A stretch of 41,930 nucleotides of DNA from an uncultured Dysosmobacter sp. (GCF_947631635.1 NZ_CANRMB010000032.1:1-41930), one strand, 5' to 3'. Counted from the stretch's first letter, positions 1 to 7,948 are shown. Notes: generated from the sequence alone by a model not told the origin. Translations and numbers: made by a program.

Positions 1-1
1 C

Positions 2-673
2 TCCCGTGTGTCACCTATCGAGGCTATCCGCTATGTAGAACAGAATACGGTTTCCATAAAGCGGAAAAAGACAACTATGGAGAACTATCTGATGCGGGAC
101 ACCGATGTTTCCTATAACTCTATTTCAACACTGAAAGCTGATGTTTTAGGCATGAAAAATGTTGTCCTGCTGGTTGGCGGAATGATAGGTGCTGTATTTG
201 CTTTGGTGGGCCTGATCAACTTCATCAATCTGGTTATGACCAATACTATCTTCCGCAGACGAAAGATCGGCTTCATCTTCCAGAACTACAATCTGGTGCC
301 GGTGCTGAATGTCTTTGAAAACATTGTGCTGCCTGTGGAGCTGGATGGAAACAAGGTGGACAAGAAGTTTATGAAAGAAGTGGTGCGGATGCTGGGGCTG
401 GAGGATAAACTGAACAATATGCCCAGCAATCTCTCCGGCGGCCAGCAGCAGCGTGTAGCCATCGCCCGCGCTCTGGTATCGAAGCCCGCTATCGTCTTGG
501 CCGACGAACCGACCGGCAATCTGGACAGCAAGACTAGCAGTGATGTGCTGGGGCTTCTGAAAGTAACCAGCCAGAAGTTCCACCAGACACTTGTAATGAT
601 TACCCATAACAGTGAGATTGCCCAGCTTGCCGACCGTATCATTCGGATTGAGGATGGCAGAATTATGCAGTAA
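2..673 (+). pseudogene. Mosaic remnant: ABC permease pieces fused in frame to an ABC ATPase lacking Walker A
   Basis: The reading frame is open at the left edge of the window, so the gene begins outside it. Numbering from the GTG at 8, residues 1-22 match the mid-region of an FtsX-type permease (SPIEAIRYVEQ, compare [11 protein letters not shown] in the intact permease downstream). Residues about 24-81 match the region around a C-terminal membrane segment of the same family (LINFINLVMTN, compare [11 protein letters not shown]). From residue 82 on it is an ABC ATPase of the LolD/MacB type entered just before the Q-loop: [12 protein letters not shown], signature LSGGQQQ at 142-148, Walker B IVLADEP at 162-168 and H-loop His200. 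Walker A is absent, so ATP hydrolysis is not expected. Two deletions kept the frame; the second joint sits at an RRR present in both parents (TRRHEF and RRRKIGF). It could also be an assembly collapse of a repeated locus. Confidence 0.75.
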
Positions 674-686
674 AGGGGGGGATGAC

Positions 687-3320
687 ATGAGCGATATTCT
701 ATTTGGCAACAATAATACCAAAACCATCAAGCACCTGTCTAAACAATATTTCAAGAAGAATAAGGTTCGTAATCTGGCGGCGATTCTTGCGATCGTTCTG
801 ACAGCATTTTTGTTTACATCCATCACTTCACTGGCATTTAACATGGTATCCTCCATGCAGCTCTCCATGCAGATGCAGAAAGGCAGCAAGGGAGATGGAA
901 CCTTTGGATATATGACAGAGGAGCAATTTGAGCAACTGAAAAATAGTGATTTTGTAGAGCAGGCAGGTCATCGGCGGACGATTGGCTATGCAAGCAACGC
1001 CGTGGGTCATTCTGTTGAATTGAACTATGCTGACAGCATACAGCAGGAACTTACATTCTGTGTGCCAACGCATGGTTCAGCGCCGGAAAAAGCGAATGAA
1101 ATTGCTACTACCGAACTGGCTTTGAAAGCTCTTGGTGTGGAACCGGAGATTGGAGCAGAAGTTCCTCTGGAATTTGAACTGCGTGGAAAAACTTATCATT
1201 ATGATATGGTGCTTTCCGGTTGGTGGGAAGCAAGCAACGATATGATCAGTGTGGCCGTTCTTTCAGAGCAGTTTGTAAAAGATAATCCGGATGTAGTGAA
1301 AAATACCCACGCAGTGGATGGAGAAATCTCAGGGGTTACTTTTTCTGAAGTTGTCCTGAAAGACAAGACGAACATTCAGGAACAGATGGATAACTTTGTC
1401 TACTCTATCGGCGGCAATCCAGAGGATATGTCTGCTGATAACTTTATCCTCTCTGTTGAAAACCAGATGGGAAAAGCCATGATTTCTCCGGAGTCCATCT
1501 TATTTGCCGTAGTATTTGTGCTGATGTTTGTATTGTGCGGCTATTTGCTGATTTATAATATTTTTGATATTTCCGTTATGCAGGATGTTCGGCAATATGG
1601 CTTACTGCGGATGATTGGTGCTTCTACGCGGCAAATTAAAAGCATCGTCAATCGGCAGGCGGTATGGCTGACCCTGATTGGGCTGCCTATTGGTTTAATT
1701 GCCGGGTTCTTTGCAGGCCGGGCGTTGCTTCCGGTAGTAATGGAAATTTTCAGCTATGAGTCTTCTACGGCAAGCTTGCAGACATCGACCTCCCCCGTGT
1801 TATTTATTATAGCTGCCTTGTTTACGATTCTGACGGTATTTATCAGTACCCGCAAACCAGCCAAAAAGGCCGCAAAAGTATCTCCCATGGAGGCGATCCG
1901 CTATACAGAGCAGGATGATTATAAAAAGAAAACCGTTACACGAACCAGAGGTGCAAAACTCTCCCATATGGCATTTTCCAACTTGGGCCGCAATAGACGC
2001 CGCTGTGTATTCATCGTTGTTTCTATGCTTTTGTGTATCGTTCTGTTCAACTCTATGATTATTGTGACACAGAGCATGGATGAAGAAAAGTGGATTACCC
2101 GCACAACGAAAACAGATTTTACCGTCTACAATTCGATTGCAGTCAATGTTTTGGAAGGCTTTAGACATCACGAAGATGCACTTCCACAGCAAGTGGTAGA
2201 TATAATCCGTGAGCAGGACGGTCTGGAAGAAGAACGGTATCTTTATCGCAATACCGCAGATGACGGTAACGTGCTGGTTGATTATGGTTTTGAGGGACTG
2301 GAGTGTACCTCAACCTATGAAGATCAGGACGGTAGTTTCCGTAAGGTCTTTGGAAAATATAATATGAAGACTGCCCCGGATGTAGAAAATCTTTTCTTTG
2401 GAAATATTTTTGGCGCTTCCGAACATTTTTGGGCGGATATGATGATTTATGATGGCGAAACAGATCCTGATGTACTGACACAAAAAATGGCAACCGGGGA
2501 ATATGTCATTATTGGAGAACGGTTAGACCGACTGAGTGGTGGTCCGAAAAGTACGCCCCTGACAGAACAGTTACAGATTGGCGACAGTATTTCTTTTTAC
2601 AGGGATGGCGAGTTAGTCAAAACCTGCACAATTCTTGCAAAAGCCTGTACCGTTGGAACTGAGGACGAAACGCCGTCAACAACTACGGCTATGGGGAATA
2701 TTGGTGGCGATGCGCCCTTTGTGTATTTGCCGGACACTCTGTTCAAACAGATTTACACGACTCCAACTCTGCTGAGTTATGGATTTAATATGGATGATTC
2801 CTTACAGCCGCAAATGGAGGAATTTTTGAGCAGTTATGTTGAAAAGAACCCCTCTGTTACCTATACCTCAACAAAATTACTGAAAGAACAATTAAATTCT
2901 GTTGCAAGTATGGTTCTGGTTGTAGGCAGTCTGATTGGCTGTATCATGGCTTTAGCAGGACTGATTAACTTTACAAATATGATTATCACCAATATTATCA
3001 CCCGCCGCCATGAGTTTGCGACTATGCAGAGTATCGGTATGACAAATCGCCAGCTTCAAAGGCTGATGGTTTATGAAGGCGTTTATTATGCCGCTGGTGC
3101 AGACATCATTGGTGGAGTGGTTGCGTTGCTGCTTGCTGTGACGGTGCTGAAAAATGTATTGAACTCGCCATCTATGTGGTTCTTCACTATGAATATCACA
3201 TTGATTCCGGTTCTGGTCATCGGTGTACTTTATCTGCTGCTGGCTGCGGTTATTCCGCTGATCGTTCTCCACTTCTTTAACAAGGGAACTGTGGTGGAAC
3301 GGCTGAGGACTTCGGAGTAA
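687..3320 (+). CDS. FtsX-family ABC transporter permease (large, BceB/MacB-like)
   Basis: This 877-residue membrane protein has the layout of FtsX-type ABC permeases. A first membrane segment lies near residues 30-52, followed by an extracytoplasmic domain. Clustered segments follow near 273-395, a linker with [11 protein letters not shown] near 405, a fifth segment near 445-467, a second large outer domain, and three C-terminal segments ending about residue 861. Such proteins work with a separate ATPase, often in export of or resistance to antimicrobial peptides, or as mechanotransmission complexes; the substrate is unknown here. The start at 687 is chosen because a GGGGGG ribosome site lies just upstream and because longer frames overlap the ATPase. 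The only adjacent ATPase is the Walker-A-less mosaic, so the partner must lie elsewhere or the transporter is inactive. Confidence 0.85.
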   Translation: MSDILFGNNNTKTIKHLSKQYFKKNKVRNLAAILAIVLTAFLFTSITSLAFNMVSSMQLSMQMQKGSKGDGTFGYMTEEQFEQLKNSDFVEQAGHRRTIGYASNAVGHSVELNYADSIQQELTFCVPTHGSAPEKANEIATTELALKALGVEPEIGAEVPLEFELRGKTYHYDMVLSGWWEASNDMISVAVLSEQFVKDNPDVVKNTHAVDGEISGVTFSEVVLKDKTNIQEQMDNFVYSIGGNPEDMSADNFILSVENQMGKAMISPESILFAVVFVLMFVLCGYLLIYNIFDISVMQDVRQYGLLRMIGASTRQIKSIVNRQAVWLTLIGLPIGLIAGFFAGRALLPVVMEIFSYESSTASLQTSTSPVLFIIAALFTILTVFISTRKPAKKAAKVSPMEAIRYTEQDDYKKKTVTRTRGAKLSHMAFSNLGRNRRRCVFIVVSMLLCIVLFNSMIIVTQSMDEEKWITRTTKTDFTVYNSIAVNVLEGFRHHEDALPQQVVDIIREQDGLEEERYLYRNTADDGNVLVDYGFEGLECTSTYEDQDGSFRKVFGKYNMKTAPDVENLFFGNIFGASEHFWADMMIYDGETDPDVLTQKMATGEYVIIGERLDRLSGGPKSTPLTEQLQIGDSISFYRDGELVKTCTILAKACTVGTEDETPSTTTAMGNIGGDAPFVYLPDTLFKQIYTTPTLLSYGFNMDDSLQPQMEEFLSSYVEKNPSVTYTSTKLLKEQLNSVASMVLVVGSLIGCIMALAGLINFTNMIITNIITRRHEFATMQSIGMTNRQLQRLMVYEGVYYAAGADIIGGVVALLLAVTVLKNVLNSPSMWFFTMNITLIPVLVIGVLYLLLAAVIPLIVLHFFNKGTVVERLRTSE

Positions 3321-3332
3321 ATAATTAGACAG

Positions 3333-3364
3333 AGCCGAGGGGAATTTTCCCCTCGGCTTTTCTA
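3333..3364 (+). terminator. Rho-independent terminator after the ABC permease
   Basis: A perfect 12-bp stem (AGCCGAGGGGAA pairing with TTCCCCTCGGCT) is followed by TTTTCT, twelve bases after the permease stop codon. Confidence 0.85.
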
Positions 3365-3657
3365 ATTGTCACAGATTTGTGAGATTTCAGCTTGTTATAG
3401 TGTCGAAACACTGCTGTGCTGTGAGGATTATGTGAGAATTGTAATCTAAGATAGCAGTAAGCAAAGGGAGGGCGGGACGGAAAAACCGTTCCACCCTCCC
3501 TTTGTTTGCGAAATTTGTCAAATAAACAGGTTGGAGAGAAACCATCGACCAACCGCGACGAAAGAAAAGAAATGGGGAATAAGTTTGTATTTTTGTCCCT
3601 TTTGACCCGCCGCCGAACCGACCACGCTCCATATTAGAACATCACAATTCTTTTATA
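3365..3657. other. Intergenic stretch with one strong GC hairpin, no gene
   Basis: No convincing reading frame is seen. The main structure is an imperfect inverted repeat at about 3463-3505 (AAAGGGAGGG...CCCTCCCTTT, with GACGG/CCGTT inside) that would fold as a long hairpin on either strand. It may be a terminator for leftward transcription or a remnant boundary between cargo and element core. Confidence 0.4.
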
Positions 3658-3696
3658 CCGCAAACGGGCTCTAGCCTGTTTGCGGCTCTTTTTTTC
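3658..3696 (+). terminator. Strong terminator hairpin
   Basis: CCGCAAACGGGC and GCCTGTTTGCGG pair around a TCTA loop with one mismatch, followed by CTC and a run of seven T. It would insulate the sigma-like gene downstream from upstream transcription. Confidence 0.75.
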
Positions 3697-3758
3697 CTCG
3701 ACAGCATCTCCAAGTATTCCCTACCAAATTTTAGGGAATATTTGGAAATACCGTCGAG
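3697..3758. repeat. Two-tier 62-nt inverted repeat
   Basis: An outer 6-bp stem (CTCGAC at 3697-3702 with GTCGAG at 3753-3758) encloses two 7-nt arms and then an inner 14-bp stem (CCAAGTATTCCCTA with TAGGGAATATTTGG, one G-T pair) around an 8-nt loop. It sits directly after a terminator and about 160 nt before the sigma-like gene. It could be a protein-binding site, a leader RNA fold or a mobile-element trace; nothing seen decides among these. Confidence 0.5.
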
Positions 3759-3918
3759 AGATCACAGCGTATGTTCGGCTCCGAAGCCCAGACTGGGGAG
3801 TTCGGCTGAAAAATTAGAGAAATTTTTATATTTTGGCGGGAAAAGAAATTCCTGCCGGGGTCCTCCCGATTTTCGTTGTTTCCCCACGCAACAACGAAAA
3901 TCAAAGGAGGAGCCGATT

Positions 3919-4416
3919 ATGTTTGACCGCAGGAGCGACTATGTGCTCAACAAGCAGGACCCGGATTCCATTGTCTGCAAGAGCAGCACCGGCGTACATA
4001 TCCGCCTGACCCGGCTGGACTTTTCCAGCCCGGAGGAATTTGAAAAATGGAAGCATTGGTCCGACGAGGACTACCACAATACGGAGAAGGCGGATCATGT
4101 GTATTCCAACCATACCGTTTCATCGGACAAGCTAGTGGAGGTCTCTATCACCGTGATTTCCCCGGAGGATGAATTGATGGAGGTATTCAGTAGGCAGGAG
4201 CAGGAGGAATTGTACCGCCGTCTGGAGACCGGTCTGGAGACCCGCCTGACACCCGCCCAGCGCCGCAGACTGTGGATGTACTGCGTGGAGGGAATGACGG
4301 TTAAGGAGATTGCAGGAATGGAGCAAAAGCGCCATCAAAGCATCTCTGAGTGTTTACAGACAGCAAAAGAAAAAATTAAAAAATTTTTTGAAAAACACCC
4401 TGCGAAACCCTCTTAA
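3919..4416 (+). CDS. Sigma-70 region-4-like helix-turn-helix protein of a mobile element
   Basis: This 165-residue protein ends in a sigma region-4-like fold. Residues about 110-157 run LTPAQRRRLWMYCVEGMTVKEIAG, followed by a second helix (HQSISECLQTAKEKIKKFF) of the kind that contacts -35 DNA. The N-terminal half is acidic and not recognised. Small sigma-like proteins of this kind are common in Tn916/Tn1549-type and related clostridial elements, where they are thought to control element genes. The start at 3919 is chosen over longer frames because AAAGGAGG lies at 3903-3910 with good spacing, and because the upstream extension would run through the inverted repeat region. It may control the recombinase or transfer genes; that is inference from position. 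Confidence 0.75.
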   Translation: MFDRRSDYVLNKQDPDSIVCKSSTGVHIRLTRLDFSSPEEFEKWKHWSDEDYHNTEKADHVYSNHTVSSDKLVEVSITVISPEDELMEVFSRQEQEELYRRLETGLETRLTPAQRRRLWMYCVEGMTVKEIAGMEQKRHQSISECLQTAKEKIKKFFEKHPAKPS

Positions 4417-4450
4417 AAACGGCGATAGGTGAGAGGACTTTTAAGGGCCT

Positions 4451-4477
4451 GGCCCGGCTGGCTTGTCCAGCCGGGCC
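4451..4477. repeat. GC-rich perfect hairpin
   Basis: GGCCCGGCTGG and CCAGCCGGGCC pair perfectly around CTTGT. It begins the structured non-coding region after the sigma-like gene. It is not followed by a T-run, so a simple terminator role is doubtful. Confidence 0.6.
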
Positions 4478-4479
4478 GC

Positions 4480-4645
4480 CCTAAAAACTTCCCTCAAAAT
4501 GAGGGAAGTTTCGACACCAGCCGCAACCGGCACAGACGCGCCCGCCCTTCCAGCGGGCCGCTCCTAAAAGTCCCCTCAAAATGAGGGGACTTTCGACACC
4601 GACGCCAATCGGCACAAGCCCGCCGCCCTTCCGGCGGGCCTGTGC
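4480..4645. repeat. Two tandem hairpin units with compensatory stem changes
   Basis: Each unit runs CCTAAAA, a perfect stem with an AAAAT loop, TTTCGACACC, a (A)CCGGCAC or (A)TCGGCAC box, and a GC hairpin of the GCCCGC...GCGGGC kind. The first stem (4486-4510) is AACTTCCCTC/GAGGGAAGTT; the second (4567-4593) is AAAGTCCCCTC/GAGGGGACTTT. The differences between the stems are paired on both sides, so the fold rather than the sequence is kept. Loop and TTTCGACACC tail are identical. This fits a conserved DNA or RNA structure such as a transfer or replication origin, or a repeated RNA domain. Confidence 0.6.
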
Positions 4646-5034
4646 GGGCTGGCGACAGTCCGGTAATTGAATAGGTCCACTGGGTACGTCCGATATGCGT
4701 CCGAGAGGAAAGCCGTGCGGGAATGAGCAGGCCATGACCCCACTTTAAGAAGGGAGGTATAGGGAGAGCAGCCGTCCGCGCACAAACAGGCCGTGGCTGG
4801 CTTGGAGGCGATGATCCGCATATCGGGGAGATACGATTGTCCAGTCTCAGTCCGAGCGTTGAAGCGGTCTAAAGGGGCCGTGAGCCGTCGCAGGCAAAGA
4901 GGGCAACCTGCGAGACCCGCAGGGGGTGAAATTCCCGTGTAAGGCGCGCCAGCGCCGCCCAGTGTGTTCCTGAAATCCGTCCACATCACTATCACGATAC
5001 CAAGAACCGCGCCTGCATGAGGGAGCGGTTTTTG
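4640..5034 (+). ncRNA. Candidate structured non-coding RNA, class not recognised
   Basis: About 390 nt lack a plausible gene but show many complementary segments. A long-range 10-bp stem pairs CCGATATGCG (4690-4699) with CGCATATCGG (4817-4826). A local hairpin joins TCGCAGG (4888-4894) and CCTGCGA (4907-4913). GGCGC/GCGCC and GGG/CCC hairpins follow near 4924-4956, and a terminator-like hairpin closes the region at 5005-5033. The strand is inferred from that terminator and from the same-strand neighbours. It does not show the domain V motif of group II introns or other RNA class motifs I know. The 5' end is a guess; the tandem hairpin units just upstream may belong to the same transcript. Confidence 0.45.
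5005..5034 (+). terminator. Terminator-like hairpin closing the structured region
   Basis: AACCGC (5005-5010) pairs with GCGGTT (5025-5030) and is followed by TTTG. The stem is short with a large loop in which CC and GG may pair further. It precedes the ribosome site of the next gene, so it may attenuate rather than end transcription. Confidence 0.5.
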
Positions 5035-5057
5035 TCATATTATGGGGAGGCTCAAGT

Positions 5058-5240
5058 ATGGTGATGAATTATATTACCCGGTGCGACAAGGAAGAAACGG
5101 AAGTGGAGTTTACGGTCCAGGGCCGCAAGGTAGTCGGCATATTCCCAACCGGGGATAACTCCGATATTTACCAACACCTCAAGCGGATTTTAGTCAACAC
5201 CTATATGGACAAAAACCATGCTGAAACGCACATTTTTTGA
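5058..5240 (+). CDS. TnpW-like small element protein (60 aa)
   Basis: This short basic/acidic protein reads MVMNYITRCDKEE, then a predicted beta pair (VEFTVQGRKVVGIF) and a helix (DIYQHLKRILVNTYMD). The size, the position just before a large serine recombinase and the beta-beta-helix outline resemble the small TnpW-type proteins of clostridial Tn4451-like elements, whose role is unknown. The resemblance is of pattern only. GGGGAGG at 5044-5050 supports the start at 5058; a second ATG lies six bases later. The -35 box of the recombinase promoter overlaps its stop codon. Confidence 0.6.
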   Translation: MVMNYITRCDKEETEVEFTVQGRKVVGIFPTGDNSDIYQHLKRILVNTYMDKNHAETHIF

Positions 5241-5265
5241 CACTTTTTGCGGTTTATGAGATAAT
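5237..5265 (+). promoter_or_regulatory. SigA-type promoter of the serine recombinase
   Basis: TTGACA (5237-5242), a 17-base spacer and GATAAT (5260-5265) form a near-consensus promoter about 100 bases upstream of the recombinase start. Confidence 0.8.
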
Positions 5266-5314
5266 ATATACAACAAGGAAACTTGCTGTGTACCTTGAAA
5301 ATTTCATAGCGGAT

Positions 5315-5369
5315 ATATCAATCTGCCATCTCATACCGCACAATTTTTCCTGGGAGGACAGATTGATAT
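5315..5369 (+). promoter_or_regulatory. Inverted repeat covering the recombinase start codon
   Basis: ATATCAATCTG (5315-5325) is a perfect 11-base complement of CAGATTGATAT (5359-5369). The right arm includes the AT of the start codon ATG at 5368, and the ribosome site GGGAGGA lies in the loop beside it. In mRNA it could hide the start codon; in DNA it could bind a repressor or the recombinase. Confidence 0.55.
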
Positions 5370-7053
5370 GAATAAAACGAGTGTGATCCCGTACAGCGTA
5401 CTGAGTAAGTTACCTGACAGTATCAGTGACATTACCCCGGATTATGGAGTTGACAGCCTGTTGGTAGGAAAACGGGTTTGGTGCCTATATCGTGTTTCGA
5501 CCAATCAGCAGGTAGACCACGATGAAAAGAATGAGGCCGATATTCCTATGCAGAGGAAAGCCTGCCACCGCTTTGCGGAAAAGATGGGCTGGGCGATCCT
5601 CCATGAGGAACAGGAGGAAGGCGTCTCCGGGCATAAGGTGAGAGCGGAAAACCGTGATAAACTCCAGATTATCAAGGAGGCCGCCAAGCAAAAGAAATTT
5701 GATATTCTCCTTGTATTCATGTTTGACCGCATTGGCCGTATTGCGGACGAGACCCCTTTTGTGGTGGAGTGGTTTGTAAAAAACGGAATCCGTGTATGGA
5801 GCACCAAAGAGGGGGAACAGCGTTTTGACAGCCACACCGACAAACTCACCAACTATATCCGATTTTGGCAGGCAGACGGAGAGAGCGAAAAGACTTCTAT
5901 CCGTACATCTACCAGGATGGGACAAATCGTAGAGGATGGTTTTTACACTGGCGGTAGTTGCCCTTATGGGTACAAACTGGTCCGTCAGGGCCGTGTGAAT
6001 AAGCGCGGCCATGAGTTATATGATCTGGTCATCGACGAGGACGAGGCCCCTGTTGTCCGCATGATTTTTGAATTGTATGTAGCGGAAGGGCGCGGGGCGC
6101 AGAGTATCGCTAACCTGTTGAACAGCCGGAATATAAAAAACCGTTCCGGCCACAACTGGCACCCTTCCAGTATTCGCGGCATGATTAAGAACATCACCTA
6201 TATCGGCATTTTGCGGAGCGGTGAAAGCCGTTCCCAGGTGCTCCCGCATCTGCGGATCATTGATGAACAGACGTTTGGGGCGGCCCAGGAAATCACAAAA
6301 CAGCGTAGCAAAAAACACGAGGACACCCGCCATGTGCCCATGAACATCAAGGGCCAATCACTTTTGGCCGGGAATGTGTTTTGTGGGCATTGCGGGGCCC
6401 GGCTGTCCCTTACGACGAATGGGAAAGGGCGGCCCCGCAGCGACGGAATGGACGCCGTGCGTGTGCGCTATGTCTGCCAGACCAAGACACGGAAACATGA
6501 GCCCTGCGGCGGACAGACCGGCTATACCCTCCACATCCTAGACAGCATGATAGAGGATATTGTCCATGAGATATTCCGCCGTGTAAGGTGTCTATCCAAG
6601 TCAGAGGTTTTAGGGGCCAGTTATGCCGCTAAAATGAGTGAGCAGAAAGCGATTATCCGAAAGGCCCAGCGTGAGTATCAGAAGGCCGAGAATGACTTAA
6701 AAGGTCTCAGGAATGAAGTTGTAAAGGCTGTCAATGGAGAAAGCGCGTTCCCTTTGGACTTGTTGAGCAGTCTCGTCAAGGAGATGGAGCAGAAATGTGT
6801 CCAACTCCAGGAAACCTATCAAACGGCCCAGGCAGAGGCGGACAAGAACGATATGCTCATGGATGAGCTACGCACTACATATAACCAATTTATCAGTTGG
6901 TCGAATATCTATGATACGGCCAACATCCAGACAAAGAAAATGATCGTATGCCAACTGATAGAAAGGGTGGACGTGTTCAGAGGATATGAACTAAAAGTCA
7001 AGTTTTCTATCAGTGTCGAGCAGTTTATTTTGGGCCTTGACATTTCTGCATAA
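5368..7053 (+). CDS. Large serine recombinase (TnpX/integrase type)
   Basis: This 561-residue protein has the full large serine recombinase layout. The catalytic domain spans about residues 36-155 with nucleophile Ser44 in YRVSTNQQ and the conserved FDRIGR at 119-124. A recombinase domain follows at about 198-300 (PYGYKLV ... APVVRMIFELY ... ITYIGIL). A zinc ribbon carries Cys339, Cys342, Cys370 and Cys380, and a long coiled coil spans about 410-500. Such enzymes cut and rejoin attachment sites through a Ser-DNA link and move whole elements without a long target duplication. The gene ends about 50 bases before a truncated tRNA-Ala, the expected place for an integrase next to its att site. The N-terminal 35 residues before the catalytic fold are unusual. 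It appears intact. Confidence 0.93.
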   Translation: MNKTSVIPYSVLSKLPDSISDITPDYGVDSLLVGKRVWCLYRVSTNQQVDHDEKNEADIPMQRKACHRFAEKMGWAILHEEQEEGVSGHKVRAENRDKLQIIKEAAKQKKFDILLVFMFDRIGRIADETPFVVEWFVKNGIRVWSTKEGEQRFDSHTDKLTNYIRFWQADGESEKTSIRTSTRMGQIVEDGFYTGGSCPYGYKLVRQGRVNKRGHELYDLVIDEDEAPVVRMIFELYVAEGRGAQSIANLLNSRNIKNRSGHNWHPSSIRGMIKNITYIGILRSGESRSQVLPHLRIIDEQTFGAAQEITKQRSKKHEDTRHVPMNIKGQSLLAGNVFCGHCGARLSLTTNGKGRPRSDGMDAVRVRYVCQTKTRKHEPCGGQTGYTLHILDSMIEDIVHEIFRRVRCLSKSEVLGASYAAKMSEQKAIIRKAQREYQKAENDLKGLRNEVVKAVNGESAFPLDLLSSLVKEMEQKCVQLQETYQTAQAEADKNDMLMDELRTTYNQFISWSNIYDTANIQTKKMIVCQLIERVDVFRGYELKVKFSISVEQFILGLDISA

Positions 7054-7102
7054 CTTCTATTTCGAGTGAAATGTCACGGAGAGGTACGCAAGTGCGCTGT
7101 CC

Positions 7103-7161
7103 GGGAGAGCGCTTGACTGGCAGTCAAGAGGTCAGCGGTTCGATCCCGCTTATCTCCACCA
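7103..7161 (+). pseudogene. tRNA-Ala(GGC) 3' fragment at the element junction
   Basis: These 59 nt are identical to positions 28677-28735, the 3' part of the intact tRNA-Ala(GGC): part of the D-arm, the whole anticodon arm with GGC, the T-arm, the 3' acceptor strand and CCA. Upstream of 7103 the sequence belongs to the element and cannot rebuild a normal D-arm and 5' acceptor strand at the right distance. The fragment also lacks the tRNA promoter seen at 28614. It is best read as the host side of the element's right attachment site, cut within the D-loop. Confidence 0.8.
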
Positions 7162-7166
7162 ATTGA

Positions 7167-7206
7167 AAAGACGGCTTGAAACTTCTGTTTCAAGCCGTCT
7201 TTTTTG
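7167..7206. terminator. Bidirectional terminator of the tRNA fragment and the cobalamin operon
   Basis: AAAAGACGGCTTGAAAC and GTTTCAAGCCGTCTTTT form a perfect stem around TTCT, with a T-run on the plus strand and TTTTC on the minus strand. It ends the original tRNA gene rightward and can stop the cobalamin operon leftward, about 75 bases after cbiC. Confidence 0.9.
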
Positions 7207-7279
7207 TTTCTCACGCAGCGTCTCTCAGGCAGGCGAGCCTCTGCTCTTCTGGCCGGATATTCCCCAAATAAAATGCGTC

Positions 7280-7948
7280 TCACTGCCAGCCCCGGTCTTT
7301 GGGGTCCAGCTGGTCCGCCGCCGTATACAGCAGCGCGTTGCAGATCGCGGCCGCCACATTGCTGCCGCCCTTGCGCCCCATGGCTACGATGGCCGGGACA
7401 TGATGCCGCCGGCAGGCCTCCAGCAGCCGCTCCTTGCTCTCCACCACATTGACAAAGCCCACCGGCACGCCGATCACCAGCGCCGGGCGCTTCCCCTCCT
7501 CCAGCAGCTCCGTGATCCGGAGCAGCGCCGTCGGGGCGTTGCCGACTGCCAGGACCGCGTTGGGGTATTTCTCCAAAGCCCACTCCATGGCCGCCGCCGC
7601 GCGGGTGCTTCCCCGCTTCTGCGCGGCCTCCGCGATAAACGGCTCCGCCATAAAGCAGTGGGCCTCGCCGCGCAGGCGCGCCAGCGTGGGCTTGCTGATG
7701 CCGGCATAGGCCATGTTGGTGTCCGTCACGATGACGCCTCCCTGCACGGCTTGCACGCCCAGCGCCACCGCGTCCGGCGTGAAGCGCAGGGTCTCCACAT
7801 ATTCAAAATCCGCCGTGGTGTGGATCACCCGCTTCACCACCGCCGCTGTCTCCCGGGGCAGTACAATGCCCCGGGCCTCCAGCTCCTGGCTGATGATCGC
7901 CATACTGGTCCGCTCAATATCCGCAGGCCGTGTGTGTTCTCCGCTCAT
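7280..7948 (-). CDS. cbiC: Cobalt-precorrin-8 methylmutase CbiC
   Basis: CbiC moves the methyl group from C11 to C12 of cobalt-precorrin-8, giving cobyrinic acid. The 222-residue length fits the family. The VIHTTADFEY segment carries His43, matching the catalytic histidine of CobH/CbiC. TDTNMAYAGISK and the glycine-rich AMGRKGGSNVAAAICNALL near the C-terminus are also typical. The start overlaps the cbiP stop by 4 bases. It is the last gene of the operon although it acts mid-pathway. A bidirectional terminator follows. Confidence 0.95.
   Translation of the reverse strand: MSGEHTRPADIERTSMAIISQELEARGIVLPRETAAVVKRVIHTTADFEYVETLRFTPDAVALGVQAVQGGVIVTDTNMAYAGISKPTLARLRGEAHCFMAEPFIAEAAQKRGSTRAAAAMEWALEKYPNAVLAVGNAPTALLRITELLEEGKRPALVIGVPVGFVNVVESKERLLEACRRHHVPAIVAMGRKGGSNVAAAICNALLYTAADQLDPKDRGWQ

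Larger units (their letters stand above)
1..7102. mobile_element. Right part of a serine-recombinase element integrated in tRNA-Ala
   Basis: This stretch combines a large serine recombinase, a TnpW-like small protein, a sigma-like helix-turn-helix protein and an ABC permease cargo, a set known from clostridial integrative elements. Its base composition is more AT-rich than the cobalamin cluster that follows. The right boundary is set at 7102 because from 7103 the sequence becomes identical to the last 59 nt of the intact tRNA-Ala(GGC) at 28660-28735. The left end and the tRNA 5' half are not in the window. No relaxase, coupling protein or type IV secretion gene is seen, so whether the whole element is conjugative or only mobilizable cannot be told. 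The boundary is inferred from homology to the tRNA and not from a seen pair of attachment sites. Confidence 0.7.

Noticed and set aside
3742..3918. An N-terminal extension of the sigma-like protein
   Set aside because: It has no ribosome site and unrelated sequence; the ATG at 3919 has AAAGGAGG at proper spacing.
4640..5034. Group II intron or IscB/TnpB guide RNA
   Set aside because: No domain V motif, no reverse transcriptase, and no IscB or TnpB gene in the window.
4576..5038. Minus-strand open frames in the structured region
   Set aside because: Sequence without known motifs, no ribosome sites, and they cover stems and loops alike.
7076..7161. A functional tRNA-Ala rebuilt by the element end
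   Set aside because: GGAGAGG upstream pairs only partly with the acceptor strand, the D-arm does not form, the length between them is too long and there is no tRNA promoter.
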